Origin: Myoxocephalus aenaeus
Taxonomy: Eukaryota > Chordata > Actinopteri > Perciformes > Cottidae
NCBI GenBank assembly: GCA_038501785.1
Contig: JBAMJR010000068.1
Coordinates: 702,501-766,500 of the forward strand
Length of the DNA: 64,000 nt
Direction of reading: 5' to 3'
The notes beneath the pieces are model-generated. The model did not search any database. It saw nothing but the letters and a program-made list of their open reading frames with translations, and had not been told where the DNA came from. This document shows positions 1 to 9,971 of this stretch, in pieces. Within the stretch, counting starts at the first letter, position 1. Every line of letters begins with the position of its first letter. The position numbers were made by a program, and so were the translations under genes.

Positions 1-81
1 GTGTTAATATGTCTCAACGCAGTTGTAAAAGATCATGAAAATCGTAGTATAGTATATCAAAATAAGTCTTATTAGGAGTTT

Positions 82-153
82 GTAAATATGGTCTAGCGGT
101 TAGGCTTCTTGGTTTTCACCCAGGTGGCACATGTTTGACTCCCGGTATGGGAA
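82..153 (+). pseudogene. Degenerate tRNA-Glu junction copy 1
   Basis: The 5' acceptor strand reads GTAAATA in place of TCCCATA, so it cannot pair with TATGGGA. The anticodon stem has TTCTTGG, and the T-arm has CACATGTTTGACT in place of CCCGGGTTCGACT, which damages the B box. It follows a J segment and is followed by AATCAGG and a B spacer. Confidence 0.85.
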
Positions 154-334
154 TCAGGCTTTAATATGATTCTATCCTTTGTCGAACAATGGCATATTGT
201 GTAAAAACAGTCATATACTACGTAAAAAAATAGTCGTTGTATAGAATACTGAAAAAACGGTAGCATTATGTTAAAAAAAGATCATAAAAATCATAATAAA
301 TGTTGAAAAAAGTAATTAGAAAAAGGCAAAAGTG

Positions 335-406
335 TCCCATATGGTCTAGCGGTTAGGATTCCTGGTTTTCACCCAGGTGGCCCGGGTTCGACTCCCGGTA
401 TGGGAA
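335..406 (+). tRNA. tRNA-Glu(UUC), copy 2
   Basis: This is a canonical copy and the reference for the array. Acceptor TCCCATA pairs with TATGGGA, followed by discriminator A. The anticodon stem CCTGG/CCAGG closes the loop TTTTCAC, giving anticodon TTC. The T-stem CCGGG/CCCGG closes TTCGACT. The A box (TGGTCTAGCGG) and B box (GGTTCGACTCC) are intact, and it equals the common vertebrate tRNA-Glu-UUC sequence as I recall it. It decodes GAA. A-type spacer follows. Confidence 0.95.
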
Positions 407-586
407 TTAGGCTTTAATATGATTCTATCCTTTGTCGAACAATGGCATATTGTGTAAAAACAGTCATATACTATGGAAAAAAATAGTCGTATAGAATGCT
501 GAAAAAAACCGGTAGCATTATGTTAAAAAAAGATCATAAAAATCATAATAAATGTTGAAAAAAGTAATTAGAAAAAGGCAAAAGTG

Positions 587-658
587 TCCCATATGGTCTA
601 GCGGTTAGGATTCCTGGTTTTCACCCAGGTGGCCCGGGTTCGACTCCCGGTATGGGAA
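587..658 (+). tRNA. tRNA-Glu(UUC), copy 3
   Basis: All 72 positions match copy 2. A B-type spacer with one extra base (AAAAAAAGTAGTCG) follows. Confidence 0.95.
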
Positions 659-841
659 TTAGGCTTTAATATGATTCTATCCTTTGTCGAACAATGGCAT
701 ATTGTGTAAAAACAGTCATATACTACGTAAAAAAAGTAGTCGTTGTATAGAATACTGAAAAAAACGGTAGCATTATGTTAAAAAAAGATCATAAAAATCA
801 TAATAAATGTTGAAAAAAGTAATTAGAATAAGGCAAAAGTG

Positions 842-914
842 TCCCATATGGTCTAGCGGTTAGGATTCCTGGTTTTCACCCCAGGTGGCCCGGGTTCGAC
901 TCCCGGTATGGGAA
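842..914 (+). pseudogene. tRNA-Glu copy 4 with a 1-nt insertion in the anticodon arm
   Basis: One extra C (TTTTCACCCCAGG) makes the gene 73 nt and would enlarge the anticodon loop to 8 nt. The boxes and acceptor are intact, so it could be transcribed, but normal decoding is doubtful. A sequencing error cannot be excluded. Confidence 0.7.
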
Positions 915-1093
915 TTAGGCTTTAATATGATTCTATCCTTTGTCGAACAATGGCATATTGTGTAAAAACAGTCATATACTATGGAAAAAAATAGTCGTAT
1001 AGAATACTGAAAAAAACGGTAGCATTATGTTAAAAAAAGATCATAAAAATCATAATAAATGTTGAAAAAAGTAATTAGAAAAAGGCAAAAGTG

Positions 1094-1165
1094 TCCCATA
1101 TGGTCTAGCGGTTAGGATTCCTGGTTTTCACCCAGGTGGCCCGGGTTCGACTCCCGGTATGGGAA
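1094..1165 (+). tRNA. tRNA-Glu(UUC), copy 5
   Basis: Matches copy 2. A-type spacer with an eight-A run and ATGTCAAAAAAAG. Confidence 0.95.
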
Positions 1166-1345
1166 TTAGGCTTTAATATGATTCTATCCTTTGTCGAACA
1201 ATGGCATATTGTGTAAAAACAGTCATATACTATGGAAAAAAATAGTCGTATAGAATACTGAAAAAAAACGGTAGCATTATGTCAAAAAAAGATCATAAAA
1301 ATCATAATAAATGTTGAAAAAAGTAATTAGAAAAAGGCAAAAGTG

Positions 1346-1418
1346 TCCCATATGGTCTAGCGGTTAGGATTCCTGGTTTTCACCCAGGTGGCCCGGGTTC
1401 GACTCCCGGTATGGGGAA
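1346..1418 (+). tRNA. tRNA-Glu(UUC), copy 6, extra G at the 3' acceptor
   Basis: The 3' acceptor strand reads TATGGGGAA, one G too many, which shifts the discriminator and could hinder 3' end maturation. The rest matches copy 2. Confidence 0.75.
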
Positions 1419-1597
1419 TTAGGCTTTAATATGATTCTATCCTTTGTCGAACAATGGCATATTGTGTAAAAACAGTCATATACTATGGAAAGAAATAGTC
1501 GTATAGAATACTGAAAAAAACGGTAGAATTATGTTAAAAAAAGATCATAAAAATCATAATAAATGTTGAAAAAAGTAATTAGAATAAGGCAAAAGTG

Positions 1598-1669
1598 TCC
1601 CATATGGTCTAGCGGTTAGGATTCCTGGTTTTCACCCAGGTGGCCCGGGTTCGACTCCCGGTATGGGAA
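1598..1669 (+). tRNA. tRNA-Glu(UUC), copy 7
   Basis: Matches copy 2. It is one of four copies with a T4 run downstream (1676-1679, GGCTTTTATATG). It precedes a J segment. Confidence 0.95.
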
Positions 1670-1675
1670 TTAGGC

Positions 1676-1679
1676 TTTT
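1676..1679 (+). terminator. Pol III T4 terminator after tRNA copy 7
   Basis: A T-for-A change turns the usual GGCTTTAAT into GGCTTTTAT, creating the only kind of T4 run seen downstream of tRNAs here. It recurs at 3933-3936, 6953-6956 and 8969-8972, each time after the copy directly before a junction segment. T4 is the minimal vertebrate Pol III stop, so these may be weak. Confidence 0.55.
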
Positions 1680-1845
1680 ATATGATTCTATCCTTTGTCG
1701 AACAATGGCATATTGTGTAAAAACAGTCATATACTATGGAAAAAAAGGCCTTTAGACTATAGTAGTGTTAATATGTCTCAACGCAGTTGTAAAAGATCAT
1801 GAAAATCGTAGTATAGTATATCAAAATAAGTCTTATTAGGAGTTT

Positions 1846-1917
1846 GTAAATATGGTCTAGCGGTTAGGATTCCTGGTTTTCACCCAGGTGGCCCGGGTTC
1901 GACTCCCTGTATGGGAA
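1846..1917 (+). pseudogene. Hybrid tRNA-Glu copy 8 (junction 5' end, near-canonical body)
   Basis: The 5' end is the degenerate GTAAATA of junction copies, but from the D-arm on it reads as a canonical copy (GGATTCCTGG, CCCGGGTTCGACT). CCCTG in the T-stem gives one mismatch. It looks like a conversion or crossover product between the two unit types. Confidence 0.8.
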
Positions 1918-2097
1918 TTAGGCTTTAATATGATTCTATCCTTTGTCGAACAATGGCATATTGTGTAAAAAACAGTCATATACTATGGAAAAAAATAGTC
2001 GTATAGAATACTGAAAAAAACGGTAGCATTATGTTAAAAAAAGATCATAAAAATCATAATAAATGTTGAAAAAAGTAATTAGAAAAAGGCAAAAGTG

Positions 2098-2169
2098 TCC
2101 CATATGGTCTAGCGGTTAGGATTCCTGGTTTTCACCCAGGTGGCCCGGGTTCGACTCCCGGTATGGGAA
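2098..2169 (+). tRNA. tRNA-Glu(UUC), copy 9
   Basis: Matches copy 2. A-type spacer with ATGTCAAAAAAAG. Confidence 0.95.
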
Positions 2170-2348
2170 TTAGGCTTTAATATGATTCTATCCTTTGTCG
2201 AACAATGGCATATTGTGTAAAAACAGTCATATACTATGGAAAAAAATAGTCGTATAGAATACTGAAAAAAACGGTAGCATTATGTCAAAAAAAGATCATA
2301 AAAATCATAATAAATGTTGAAAAAAGTAATTAGAAAAAGGCAAAAGTG

Positions 2349-2420
2349 TCCCATATGGTCTAGCGGTTAGGATTCCTGGTTTTCACCCAGGTGGCCCGGG
2401 TTCGACTCCCGGTATGGGAA
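2349..2420 (+). tRNA. tRNA-Glu(UUC), copy 10
   Basis: Matches copy 2. The spacer carries the GGAAAGAAATAG and GGTAGAATTATG variants that mark the unit two before a junction copy. Confidence 0.95.
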
Positions 2421-2599
2421 TTAGGCTTTAATATGATTCTATCCTTTGTCGAACAATGGCATATTGTGTAAAAACAGTCATATACTATGGAAAGAAATAG
2501 TCGTATAGAATACTGAAAAAAACGGTAGAATTATGTTAAAAAAAGATCATAAAAATCATAATAAATGTTGAAAAAAGTAATTAGAATAAGGCAAAAGTG

Positions 2600-2671
2600 T
2601 CCCATATGGTCTAGCGGTTAGGATTCCTGGTTTTCACCCAGGTGGCCCGGGTTCGACTCCCGGTATGGGAA
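2600..2671 (+). tRNA. tRNA-Glu(UUC), copy 11
   Basis: Matches copy 2. It precedes a J segment but has only GGCTTTAAT downstream, so no T4 run. Its spacer has GTAAGAACAG. Confidence 0.95.
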
Positions 2672-2847
2672 TTAGGCTTTAATATGATTCTATCCTTTGT
2701 CGAACAATGGCATATTGTGTAAGAACAGTCATATACTATGGAAAAAAAGGCCTTTAGACTATAGTAGTGTTAATATGTCTCAACGCAGTTGTAAAAGATC
2801 ATGAAAATCGTAGTATAGTATATCAAAATAAGTCTTATTAGGAGTTT

Positions 2848-2919
2848 GTAAATATGGTCTAGCGGTTAGGCTTCTTGGTTTTCACCCAGGTGGCACATGT
2901 TTGACTCCCGGTATGGGAA
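2848..2919 (+). pseudogene. Degenerate tRNA-Glu junction copy 12
   Basis: Same lesions as copy 1: 5' acceptor GTAAATA, TTCTTGG, CACATGTTTGACT. The downstream spacer has ACCTTAGTATTATG, shared with the other internal junction units. Confidence 0.85.
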
Positions 2920-3101
2920 TTAGGCTTTAATATGATTCTATCCTTTGTCGAATAATGGCATATTGTGTAAAAACAGTCATATACTACGTAAAAAAATAGT
3001 CGTTATATAGAATACTGAAAAAAACCTTAGTATTATGTTAAAAAAAGATCATAAAAATCATAATAAATGTTGAAAAAAGTAATTAGAAAAAGGCAAAAGT
3101 G

Positions 3102-3173
3102 TCCCATATGGTCTAGCGGTTAGGATTCCTGGTTTTCACCCAGGTGGCCCGGGTTCGACTCCCGGTATGGGAA
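3102..3173 (+). tRNA. tRNA-Glu(UUC), copy 13
   Basis: Matches copy 2. A-type spacer. Positionally equivalent to copy 25 in the 3020-bp duplicated block. Confidence 0.95.
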
Positions 3174-3352
3174 TTAGGCTTTAATATGATTCTATCCTTT
3201 GTCGAACAATGGCATATTGTGTAAAAACAGTCATATACTATGGAAAAAAATAGTCGTATAGAATACTGAAAAAAACGGTAGCATTATGTTAAAAAAAGAT
3301 CATAAAAATCATAATAAATGTTGAAAAAAGTAATTAGAAAAAGGCAAAAGTG

Positions 3353-3424
3353 TCCCATATGGTCTAGCGGTTAGGATTCCTGGTTTTCACCCAGGTGGCC
3401 CGGGTTCGACTCCCGGTATGGGAA
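3353..3424 (+). tRNA. tRNA-Glu(UUC), copy 14
   Basis: Matches copy 2. A-type spacer with ATGTCAAAAAAAG. Equivalent to copy 26. Confidence 0.95.
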
Positions 3425-3603
3425 TTAGGCTTTAATATGATTCTATCCTTTGTCGAACAATGGCATATTGTGTAAAAACAGTCATATACTATGGAAAAAA
3501 ATAGTCGTATAGAATACTGAAAAAAACGGTAGCATTATGTCAAAAAAAGATCATAAAAATCATAATAAATGTTGAAAAAAGTAATTAGAAAAAGGCAAAA
3601 GTG

Positions 3604-3675
3604 TCCCATATGGTCTAGCGGTTAGGATTCCTGGTTTTCACCCAGGTGGCCCGGGTTCGACTCCCGGTATGGGAA
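3604..3675 (+). tRNA. tRNA-Glu(UUC), copy 15
   Basis: Matches copy 2. GGAAAGAAATAG spacer variant. Equivalent to copy 27. Confidence 0.95.
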
Positions 3676-3854
3676 TTAGGCTTTAATATGATTCTATCCT
3701 TTGTCGAACAATGGCATATTGTGTAAAAACAGTCATATACTATGGAAAGAAATAGTCGTATAGAATACTGAAAAAAACGGTAGAATTATGTTAAAAAAAG
3801 ATCATAAAAATCATAATAAATGTTGAAAAAAGTAATTAGAATAAGGCAAAAGTG

Positions 3855-3926
3855 TCCCATATGGTCTAGCGGTTAGGATTCCTGGTTTTCACCCAGGTGG
3901 CCCGGGTTCGACTCCCGGTATGGGAA
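3855..3926 (+). tRNA. tRNA-Glu(UUC), copy 16
   Basis: Matches copy 2. Has a T4 run at 3933-3936. Precedes a J segment. Confidence 0.95.
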
Positions 3927-4102
3927 TTAGGCTTTTATATGATTCTATCCTTTGTCGAACAATGGCATATTGTGTAAAAACAGTCATATACTATGGAAAA
4001 AAAGGCCTTTAGACTATAGTAGTGTTAATATGTCTCAACGCAGTTGTAAAAGATCATGAAAATCGTAGTATAGTATATCAAAATAAGTCTTATTAGGAGT
4101 TT

Positions 4103-4174
4103 GTAAATATGGTCTAGCGGTTAGGCTTCTTGGTTTTCACCCAGGTGGCACATGTTTGACTCCCGGTATGGGAA
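4103..4174 (+). pseudogene. Degenerate tRNA-Glu junction copy 17
   Basis: Same lesions as copy 1. The spacer carries ATAGGCGTTGTATAG, shared with junction copies 29 and 37. Confidence 0.85.
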
Positions 4175-4356
4175 TTAGGCTTTAATATGATTCTATCCTT
4201 TGTCGAATAATGGCATATTGTGTAAAAACAGTCATATACTACGTAAAAAAATAGGCGTTGTATAGAATACTGAAAAAAACCTTAGTATTATGTTAAAAAA
4301 AGATCATAAAAATCATAATAAATGTTGAAAAAAGTAATTAGAAAAAGGCAAAAGTG

Positions 4357-4428
4357 TCCCATATGGTCTAGCGGTTAGGATTCCTGGTTTTCACCCAGGT
4401 GGCCCGGGTTCGACTCCCTGTATGGGAA
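4357..4428 (+). tRNA. tRNA-Glu(UUC), copy 18, T-stem mismatch
   Basis: The 3' T-stem strand reads CCCTG in place of CCCGG, creating one C-T mismatch just outside the B box. Otherwise as copy 2. Confidence 0.8.
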
Positions 4429-4607
4429 TTAGGCTTTAATATGATTCTATCCTTTGTCGAACAATGGCATATTGTGTAAAAACAGTCATATACTATGGAA
4501 AAAAATAGTTGTATAGAATACTGAAAAAAACGGTAGCATTATGTTAAAAAAAGATCATAAAAATCATAATAAATGTTGAAAAAAGTAATTAGAAAAAGGC
4601 AAAAGTG

Positions 4608-4679
4608 TCCCATATGGTCTAGCGGTTAGGATTCCTGGTTTTCACCCAGGTGGCCCGGGTTCGACTCCCTGTATGGGAA
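4608..4679 (+). tRNA. tRNA-Glu(UUC), copy 19, T-stem mismatch
   Basis: Carries the same CCCTG change as its left neighbour, which suggests that the two units share a recent ancestor. The spacer has TACGGAAAAAAATAG. Confidence 0.8.
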
Positions 4680-4858
4680 TTAGGCTTTAATATGATTCTA
4701 TCCTTTGTCGAACAATGGCATATTGTGTAAAAACAGTCATATACTACGGAAAAAAATAGTCGTATAGAATACTGAAAAAAACGGTAGCATTATGTTAAAA
4801 AAAGATCATAAAAATCATAATAAATGTTGAAAAAAGTAATTAGAAAAAGGCAAAAGTG

Positions 4859-4930
4859 TCCCATATGGTCTAGCGGTTAGGATTCCTGGTTTTCACCCAG
4901 GTGGCCAGGGTTCGACTCCCGGTATGGGAA
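4859..4930 (+). tRNA. tRNA-Glu(UUC), copy 20, C-to-A in the T-stem
   Basis: GGCCAGGG replaces GGCCCGGG, giving an A-G mismatch in the T-stem. The rest is canonical. The spacer has ATGTTAATAAAAG. Confidence 0.8.
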
Positions 4931-5111
4931 TTAGGCTTTAATATGATTCTATCCTTTGTCGAACAATGGCATATTGTGTAAAAACAGTCATATACTACGT
5001 AAAAAAAAGTAGTCGTATAGAATACTGAAAAAAACGGTAGCATTATGTTAATAAAAGATCATAAAAATCATAATAAATGTTGAAAAAAGTAATTAGAAAA
5101 AGGCAAAAGTG

Positions 5112-5183
5112 TCCCATATGGTCTAGCGGTTAGGATTCCTGGTTTTCACCCAGGTGGCCCGGGTTCGACTCCCGGTATGGGAA
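5112..5183 (+). tRNA. tRNA-Glu(UUC), copy 21
   Basis: Matches copy 2. B-type spacer. Confidence 0.95.
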
Positions 5184-5365
5184 TTAGGCTTTAATATGAT
5201 TCTATCCTTTGTCGAACAATGGCATATTGTGTAAAAACAGTCATATACTACGTAAAAAAATAGTCGTTGTATAGAATACTGAAAAAAACGGTAGCATTAT
5301 GTTAAAAAAAGATCATAAAAATCATAATAAATGTTGAAAAAAGTAATTAGAAAAAGGCAAAAGTG

Positions 5366-5437
5366 TCCCATATGGTCTAGCGGTTAGGATTCCTGGTTTT
5401 CACCCATATGGCCCGGGTTCGACTCCCGGTATGGGAA
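5366..5437 (+). pseudogene. tRNA-Glu copy 22 with a broken anticodon stem
   Basis: CACCCATATGG replaces CACCCAGGTGG, so the 3' anticodon-stem strand becomes CCATA and loses two of five pairs with CCTGG. The A and B boxes are intact, so transcription is still possible, but stable folding is doubtful. Confidence 0.75.
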
Positions 5438-5619
5438 TTAGGCTTTAATATGATTCTATCCTTTGTCGAACAATGGCATATTGTGTAAAAACAGTCATAT
5501 ACTACGTAAAAAAATAGTCGTTGTATAGAATACTGAAAAAAACGGTAGCATTATGTTAAAAAAAGATCATAAAAATCATATTAAATGTTGAAAAAAGTAA
5601 TTAGAAAAAGGCAAAAGTG

Positions 5620-5691
5620 TCCCATATGGTCTAGCGGTTAGGATTCCTGGTTTTCACCCAGGTGGCCCGGGTTCGACTCCCGGTATGGGAA
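5620..5691 (+). tRNA. tRNA-Glu(UUC), copy 23
   Basis: Matches copy 2. Precedes a J segment, without a T4 run. The spacer has GTAAGAACAG as after copy 11. Confidence 0.95.
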
Positions 5692-5867
5692 TTAGGCTTT
5701 AATATGATTCTATCCTTTGTCGAACAATGGCATATTGTGTAAGAACAGTCATATACTATGGAAAAAAAGGCCTTTAGACTATAGTAGTGTTAATATGTCT
5801 CAACGCAGTTGTAAAAGATCATGAAAATCGTAGTATAGTATATCAAAATAAGTCTTATTAGGAGTTT

Positions 5868-5939
5868 GTAAATATGGTCTAGCGGTTAGGCTTCTTGGTT
5901 TTCACCCAGGTGGCACATGTTTGACTCCCGGTATGGGAA
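5868..5939 (+). pseudogene. Degenerate tRNA-Glu junction copy 24
   Basis: Same lesions as copy 1. Lies 3020 bp after copy 12 and shares its spacer signature (GTCGTTATATAG, ACCTTAG). Confidence 0.85.
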
Positions 5940-6121
5940 TTAGGCTTTAATATGATTCTATCCTTTGTCGAATAATGGCATATTGTGTAAAAACAGTCAT
6001 ATACTACGTAAAAAAATAGTCGTTATATAGAATACTGAAAAAAACCTTAGTATTATGTTAAAAAAAGATCATAAAAATCATAATAAATGTTGAAAAAAGT
6101 AATTAGAAAAAGGCAAAAGTG

Positions 6122-6193
6122 TCCCATATGGTCTAGCGGTTAGGATTCCTGGTTTTCACCCAGGTGGCCCGGGTTCGACTCCCGGTATGGGAA
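6122..6193 (+). tRNA. tRNA-Glu(UUC), copy 25
   Basis: Matches copy 2. A-type spacer. Confidence 0.95.
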
Positions 6194-6372
6194 TTAGGCT
6201 TTAATATGATTCTATCCTTTGTCGAACAATGGCATATTGTGTAAAAACAGTCATATACTATGGAAAAAAATAGTCGTATAGAATACTGAAAAAAACGGTA
6301 GCATTATGTTAAAAAAAGATCATAAAAATCATAATAAATGTTGAAAAAAGTAATTAGAAAAAGGCAAAAGTG

Positions 6373-6444
6373 TCCCATATGGTCTAGCGGTTAGGATTCC
6401 TGGTTTTCACCCAGGTGGCCCGGGTTCGACTCCCGGTATGGGAA
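6373..6444 (+). tRNA. tRNA-Glu(UUC), copy 26
   Basis: Matches copy 2. A-type spacer with ATGTTAAAA where copy 14 has ATGTCAAAA. Confidence 0.95.
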
Positions 6445-6623
6445 TTAGGCTTTAATATGATTCTATCCTTTGTCGAACAATGGCATATTGTGTAAAAACA
6501 GTCATATACTATGGAAAAAAATAGTCGTATAGAATACTGAAAAAAACGGTAGCATTATGTTAAAAAAAGATCATAAAAATCATAATAAATGTTGAAAAAA
6601 GTAATTAGAAAAAGGCAAAAGTG

Positions 6624-6695
6624 TCCCATATGGTCTAGCGGTTAGGATTCCTGGTTTTCACCCAGGTGGCCCGGGTTCGACTCCCGGTATGGGAA
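6624..6695 (+). tRNA. tRNA-Glu(UUC), copy 27
   Basis: Matches copy 2. GGAAAGAAATAG spacer variant. Confidence 0.95.
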
Positions 6696-6874
6696 TTAGG
6701 CTTTAATATGATTCTATCCTTTGTCGAACAATGGCATATTGTGTAAAAACAGTCATATACTATGGAAAGAAATAGTCGTATAGAATACTGAAAAAAACGG
6801 TAGAATTATGTTAAAAAAAGATCATAAAAATCATAATAAATGTTGAAAAAAGTAATTAGAATAAGGCAAAAGTG

Positions 6875-6946
6875 TCCCATATGGTCTAGCGGTTAGGATT
6901 CCTGGTTTTCACCCAGGTGGCCCGGGTTCGACTCCCGGTATGGGAA
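6875..6946 (+). tRNA. tRNA-Glu(UUC), copy 28
   Basis: Matches copy 2. T4 run at 6953-6956. Precedes a J segment. Confidence 0.95.
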
Positions 6947-7122
6947 TTAGGCTTTTATATGATTCTATCCTTTGTCGAACAATGGCATATTGTGTAAAAA
7001 CAGTCATATACTATGGAAAAAAAGGCCTTTAGACTATAGTAGTGTTAATATGTCTCAACGCAGTTGTAAAAGATCATGAAAATCGTAGTATAGTATATCA
7101 AAATAAGTCTTATTAGGAGTTT

Positions 7123-7194
7123 GTAAATATGGTCTAGCGGTTAGGCTTCTTGGTTTTCACCCAGGTGGCACATGTTTGACTCCCGGTATGGGAA
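7123..7194 (+). pseudogene. Degenerate tRNA-Glu junction copy 29
   Basis: Same lesions as copy 1. Lies 3020 bp after copy 17. Confidence 0.85.
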
Positions 7195-7376
7195 TTAGGC
7201 TTTAATATGATTCTATCCTTTGTCGAATAATGGCATATTGTGTAAAAACAGTCATATACTACGTAAAAAAATAGGCGTTGTATAGAATACTGAAAAAAAC
7301 CTTAGTATTATGTTAAAAAAAGATCATAAAAATCATAATAAATGTTGAAAAAAGTAATTAGAAAAAGGCAAAAGTG

Positions 7377-7448
7377 TCCCATATGGTCTAGCGGTTAGGA
7401 TTCCTGGTTTTCACCCAGGTGGCCCGGGTTCGACTCCCGGTATGGGAA
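7377..7448 (+). tRNA. tRNA-Glu(UUC), copy 30
   Basis: Matches copy 2. The spacer has TACGTAAAAAAAAGTAGTCG, shared with copies 20 and 38. Confidence 0.95.
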
Positions 7449-7629
7449 TTAGGCTTTAATATGATTCTATCCTTTGTCGAACAATGGCATATTGTGTAAA
7501 AACAGTCATATACTACGTAAAAAAAAGTAGTCGTATAGAATACTGAAAAAAACGGTAGCATTATGTTAAAAAAAGATCATAAAAATCATAATAAATGTTG
7601 AAAAAAGTAATTAGAAAAAGGCAAAAGTG

Positions 7630-7701
7630 TCCCATATGGTCTAGCGGTTAGGATTCCTGGTTTTCACCCAGGTGGCCCGGGTTCGACTCCCGGTATGGGA
7701 A
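7630..7701 (+). tRNA. tRNA-Glu(UUC), copy 31
   Basis: Matches copy 2. B-type spacer. Confidence 0.95.
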
Positions 7702-7883
7702 TTAGGCTTTAATATGATTCTATCCTTTGTCGAACAATGGCATATTGTGTAAAAACAGTCATATACTACGTAAAAAAATAGTCGTTGTATAGAATACTGA
7801 AAAAAACGGTAGCATTATGTTAAAAAAAGATCATAAAAATCATAATAAATGTTGAAAAAAGTAATTAGAAAAAGGCAAAAGTG

Positions 7884-7955
7884 TCCCATATGGTCTAGCG
7901 GTTAGGATTCCTGGTTTTCACCCAGGTGGCCCGGGTTCGACTCCCGGTATGGGAA
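7884..7955 (+). tRNA. tRNA-Glu(UUC), copy 32
   Basis: Matches copy 2. B-type spacer. Confidence 0.95.
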
Positions 7956-8137
7956 TTAGGCTTTAATATGATTCTATCCTTTGTCGAACAATGGCATATT
8001 GTGTAAAAACAGTCATATACTACGTAAAAAAATAGTCGTTGTATAGAATACTGAAAAAAACGGTAGCATTATGTTAAAAAAAGATCATAAAAATCATAAT
8101 AAATGTTGAAAAAAGTAATTAGAAAAAGGCAAAAGTG

Positions 8138-8209
8138 TCCCATATGGTCTAGCGGTTAGGATTCCTGGTTTTCACCCAGGTGGCCCGGGTTCGACTCCCG
8201 GTATGGGAA
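8138..8209 (+). tRNA. tRNA-Glu(UUC), copy 33
   Basis: Matches copy 2, followed by TCAGGC where most copies have TTAGGC, then an A spacer. It marks a switch from B to A spacers. Confidence 0.95.
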
Positions 8210-8388
8210 TCAGGCTTTAATATGATTCTATCCTTTGTCGAACAATGGCATATTGTGTAAAAACAGTCATATACTATGGAAAAAAATAGTCGTATAGAAT
8301 ACTGAAAAAAACGGTAGCATTATGTTAAAAAAAGATCATAAAAATCATAATAAATGTTGAAAAAAGTAATTAGAAAAAGGCAAAAGTG

Positions 8389-8460
8389 TCCCATATGGTC
8401 TAGCGGTTAGGATTCCTGGTTTTCACCCAGGTGGCCCGGGTTCGACTCCCGGTATGGGAA
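8389..8460 (+). tRNA. tRNA-Glu(UUC), copy 34
   Basis: Matches copy 2. A-type spacer. Confidence 0.95.
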
Positions 8461-8639
8461 TTAGGCTTTAATATGATTCTATCCTTTGTCGAACAATGGC
8501 ATATTGTGTAAAAACAGTCATATACTATGGAAAAAAATAGTCGTATAGAATACTGAAAAAAACGGTAGCATTATGTTAAAAAAAGATCATAAAAATCATA
8601 ATAAATGTTGAAAAAAGTAATTAGAAAAAGGCAAAAGTG

Positions 8640-8711
8640 TCCCATATGGTCTAGCGGTTAGGATTCCTGGTTTTCACCCAGGTGGCCCGGGTTCGACTCC
8701 CGGTATGGGAA
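8640..8711 (+). tRNA. tRNA-Glu(UUC), copy 35
   Basis: Matches copy 2. GGAAAGAAATAG spacer variant. Confidence 0.95.
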
Positions 8712-8890
8712 TTAGGCTTTAATATGATTCTATCCTTTGTCGAACAATGGCATATTGTGTAAAAACAGTCATATACTATGGAAAGAAATAGTCGTATAGA
8801 ATACTGAAAAAAACGGTAGAATTATGTTAAAAAAAGATCATAAAAATCATAATAAATGTTGAAAAAAGTAATTAGAATAAGGCAAAAGTG

Positions 8891-8962
8891 TCCCATATGG
8901 TCTAGCGGTTAGGATTCCTGGTTTTCACCCAGGTGGCCCGGGTTCGACTCCCGGTATGGGAA
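8891..8962 (+). tRNA. tRNA-Glu(UUC), copy 36
   Basis: Matches copy 2. T4 run at 8969-8972. Precedes a J segment. Confidence 0.95.
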
Positions 8963-9138
8963 TTAGGCTTTTATATGATTCTATCCTTTGTCGAACAATG
9001 GCATATTGTGTAAAAACAGTCATATACTATGGAAAAAAAGGCCTTTAGACTATAGTAGTGTTAATATGTCTCAACGCAGTTGTAAAAGATCATGAAAATC
9101 GTAGTATAGTATATCAAAATAAGTCTTATTAGGAGTTT

Positions 9139-9210
9139 GTAAATATGGTCTAGCGGTTAGGCTTCTTGGTTTTCACCCAGGTGGCACATGTTTGACTCCC
9201 GGTATGGGAA
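9139..9210 (+). pseudogene. Degenerate tRNA-Glu junction copy 37
   Basis: Same lesions as copy 1. Lies 2016 bp after copy 29 and is the last junction copy before the array ends. Confidence 0.85.
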
Positions 9211-9392
9211 TTAGGCTTTAATATGATTCTATCCTTTGTCGAATAATGGCATATTGTGTAAAAACAGTCATATACTACGTAAAAAAATAGGCGTTGTATA
9301 GAATACTGAAAAAAACCTTAGTATTATGTTAAAAAAAGATCATAAAAATCATAATAAATGTTGAAAAAAGTAATTAGAAAAAGGCAAAAGTG

Positions 9393-9464
9393 TCCCATAT
9401 GGTCTAGCGGTTAGGATTCCTGGTTTTCACCCAGGTGGCCCGGGTTCGACTCCCGGTATGGGAA
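9393..9464 (+). tRNA. tRNA-Glu(UUC), copy 38
   Basis: Matches copy 2. The spacer matches that of copy 30. Confidence 0.95.
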
Positions 9465-9645
9465 TTAGGCTTTAATATGATTCTATCCTTTGTCGAACAA
9501 TGGCATATTGTGTAAAAACAGTCATATACTACGTAAAAAAAAGTAGTCGTATAGAATACTGAAAAAAACGGTAGCATTATGTTAAAAAAAGATCATAAAA
9601 ATCATAATAAATGTTGAAAAAAGTAATTAGAAAAAGGCAAAAGTG

Positions 9646-9717
9646 TCCCATATGGTCTAGCGGTTAGGATTCCTGGTTTTCACCCAGGTGGCCCGGGTTC
9701 GACTCCCGGTATGGGAA
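9646..9717 (+). tRNA. tRNA-Glu(UUC), copy 39
   Basis: Matches copy 2. First of five consecutive B-type units spaced 254 bp apart. Confidence 0.95.
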
Positions 9718-9899
9718 TTAGGCTTTAATATGATTCTATCCTTTGTCGAACAATGGCATATTGTGTAAAAACAGTCATATACTACGTAAAAAAATAGTCG
9801 TTGTATAGAATACTGAAAAAAACGGTAGCATTATGTTAAAAAAAGATCATAAAAATCATAATAAATGTTGAAAAAAGTAATTAGAAAAAGGCAAAAGTG

Positions 9900-9971
9900 T
9901 CCCATATGGTCTAGCGGTTAGGATTCCTGGTTTTCACCCAGGTGGCCCGGGTTCGACTCCCGGTATGGGAA
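9900..9971 (+). tRNA. tRNA-Glu(UUC), copy 40
   Basis: Matches copy 2. B-type spacer. Confidence 0.95.
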
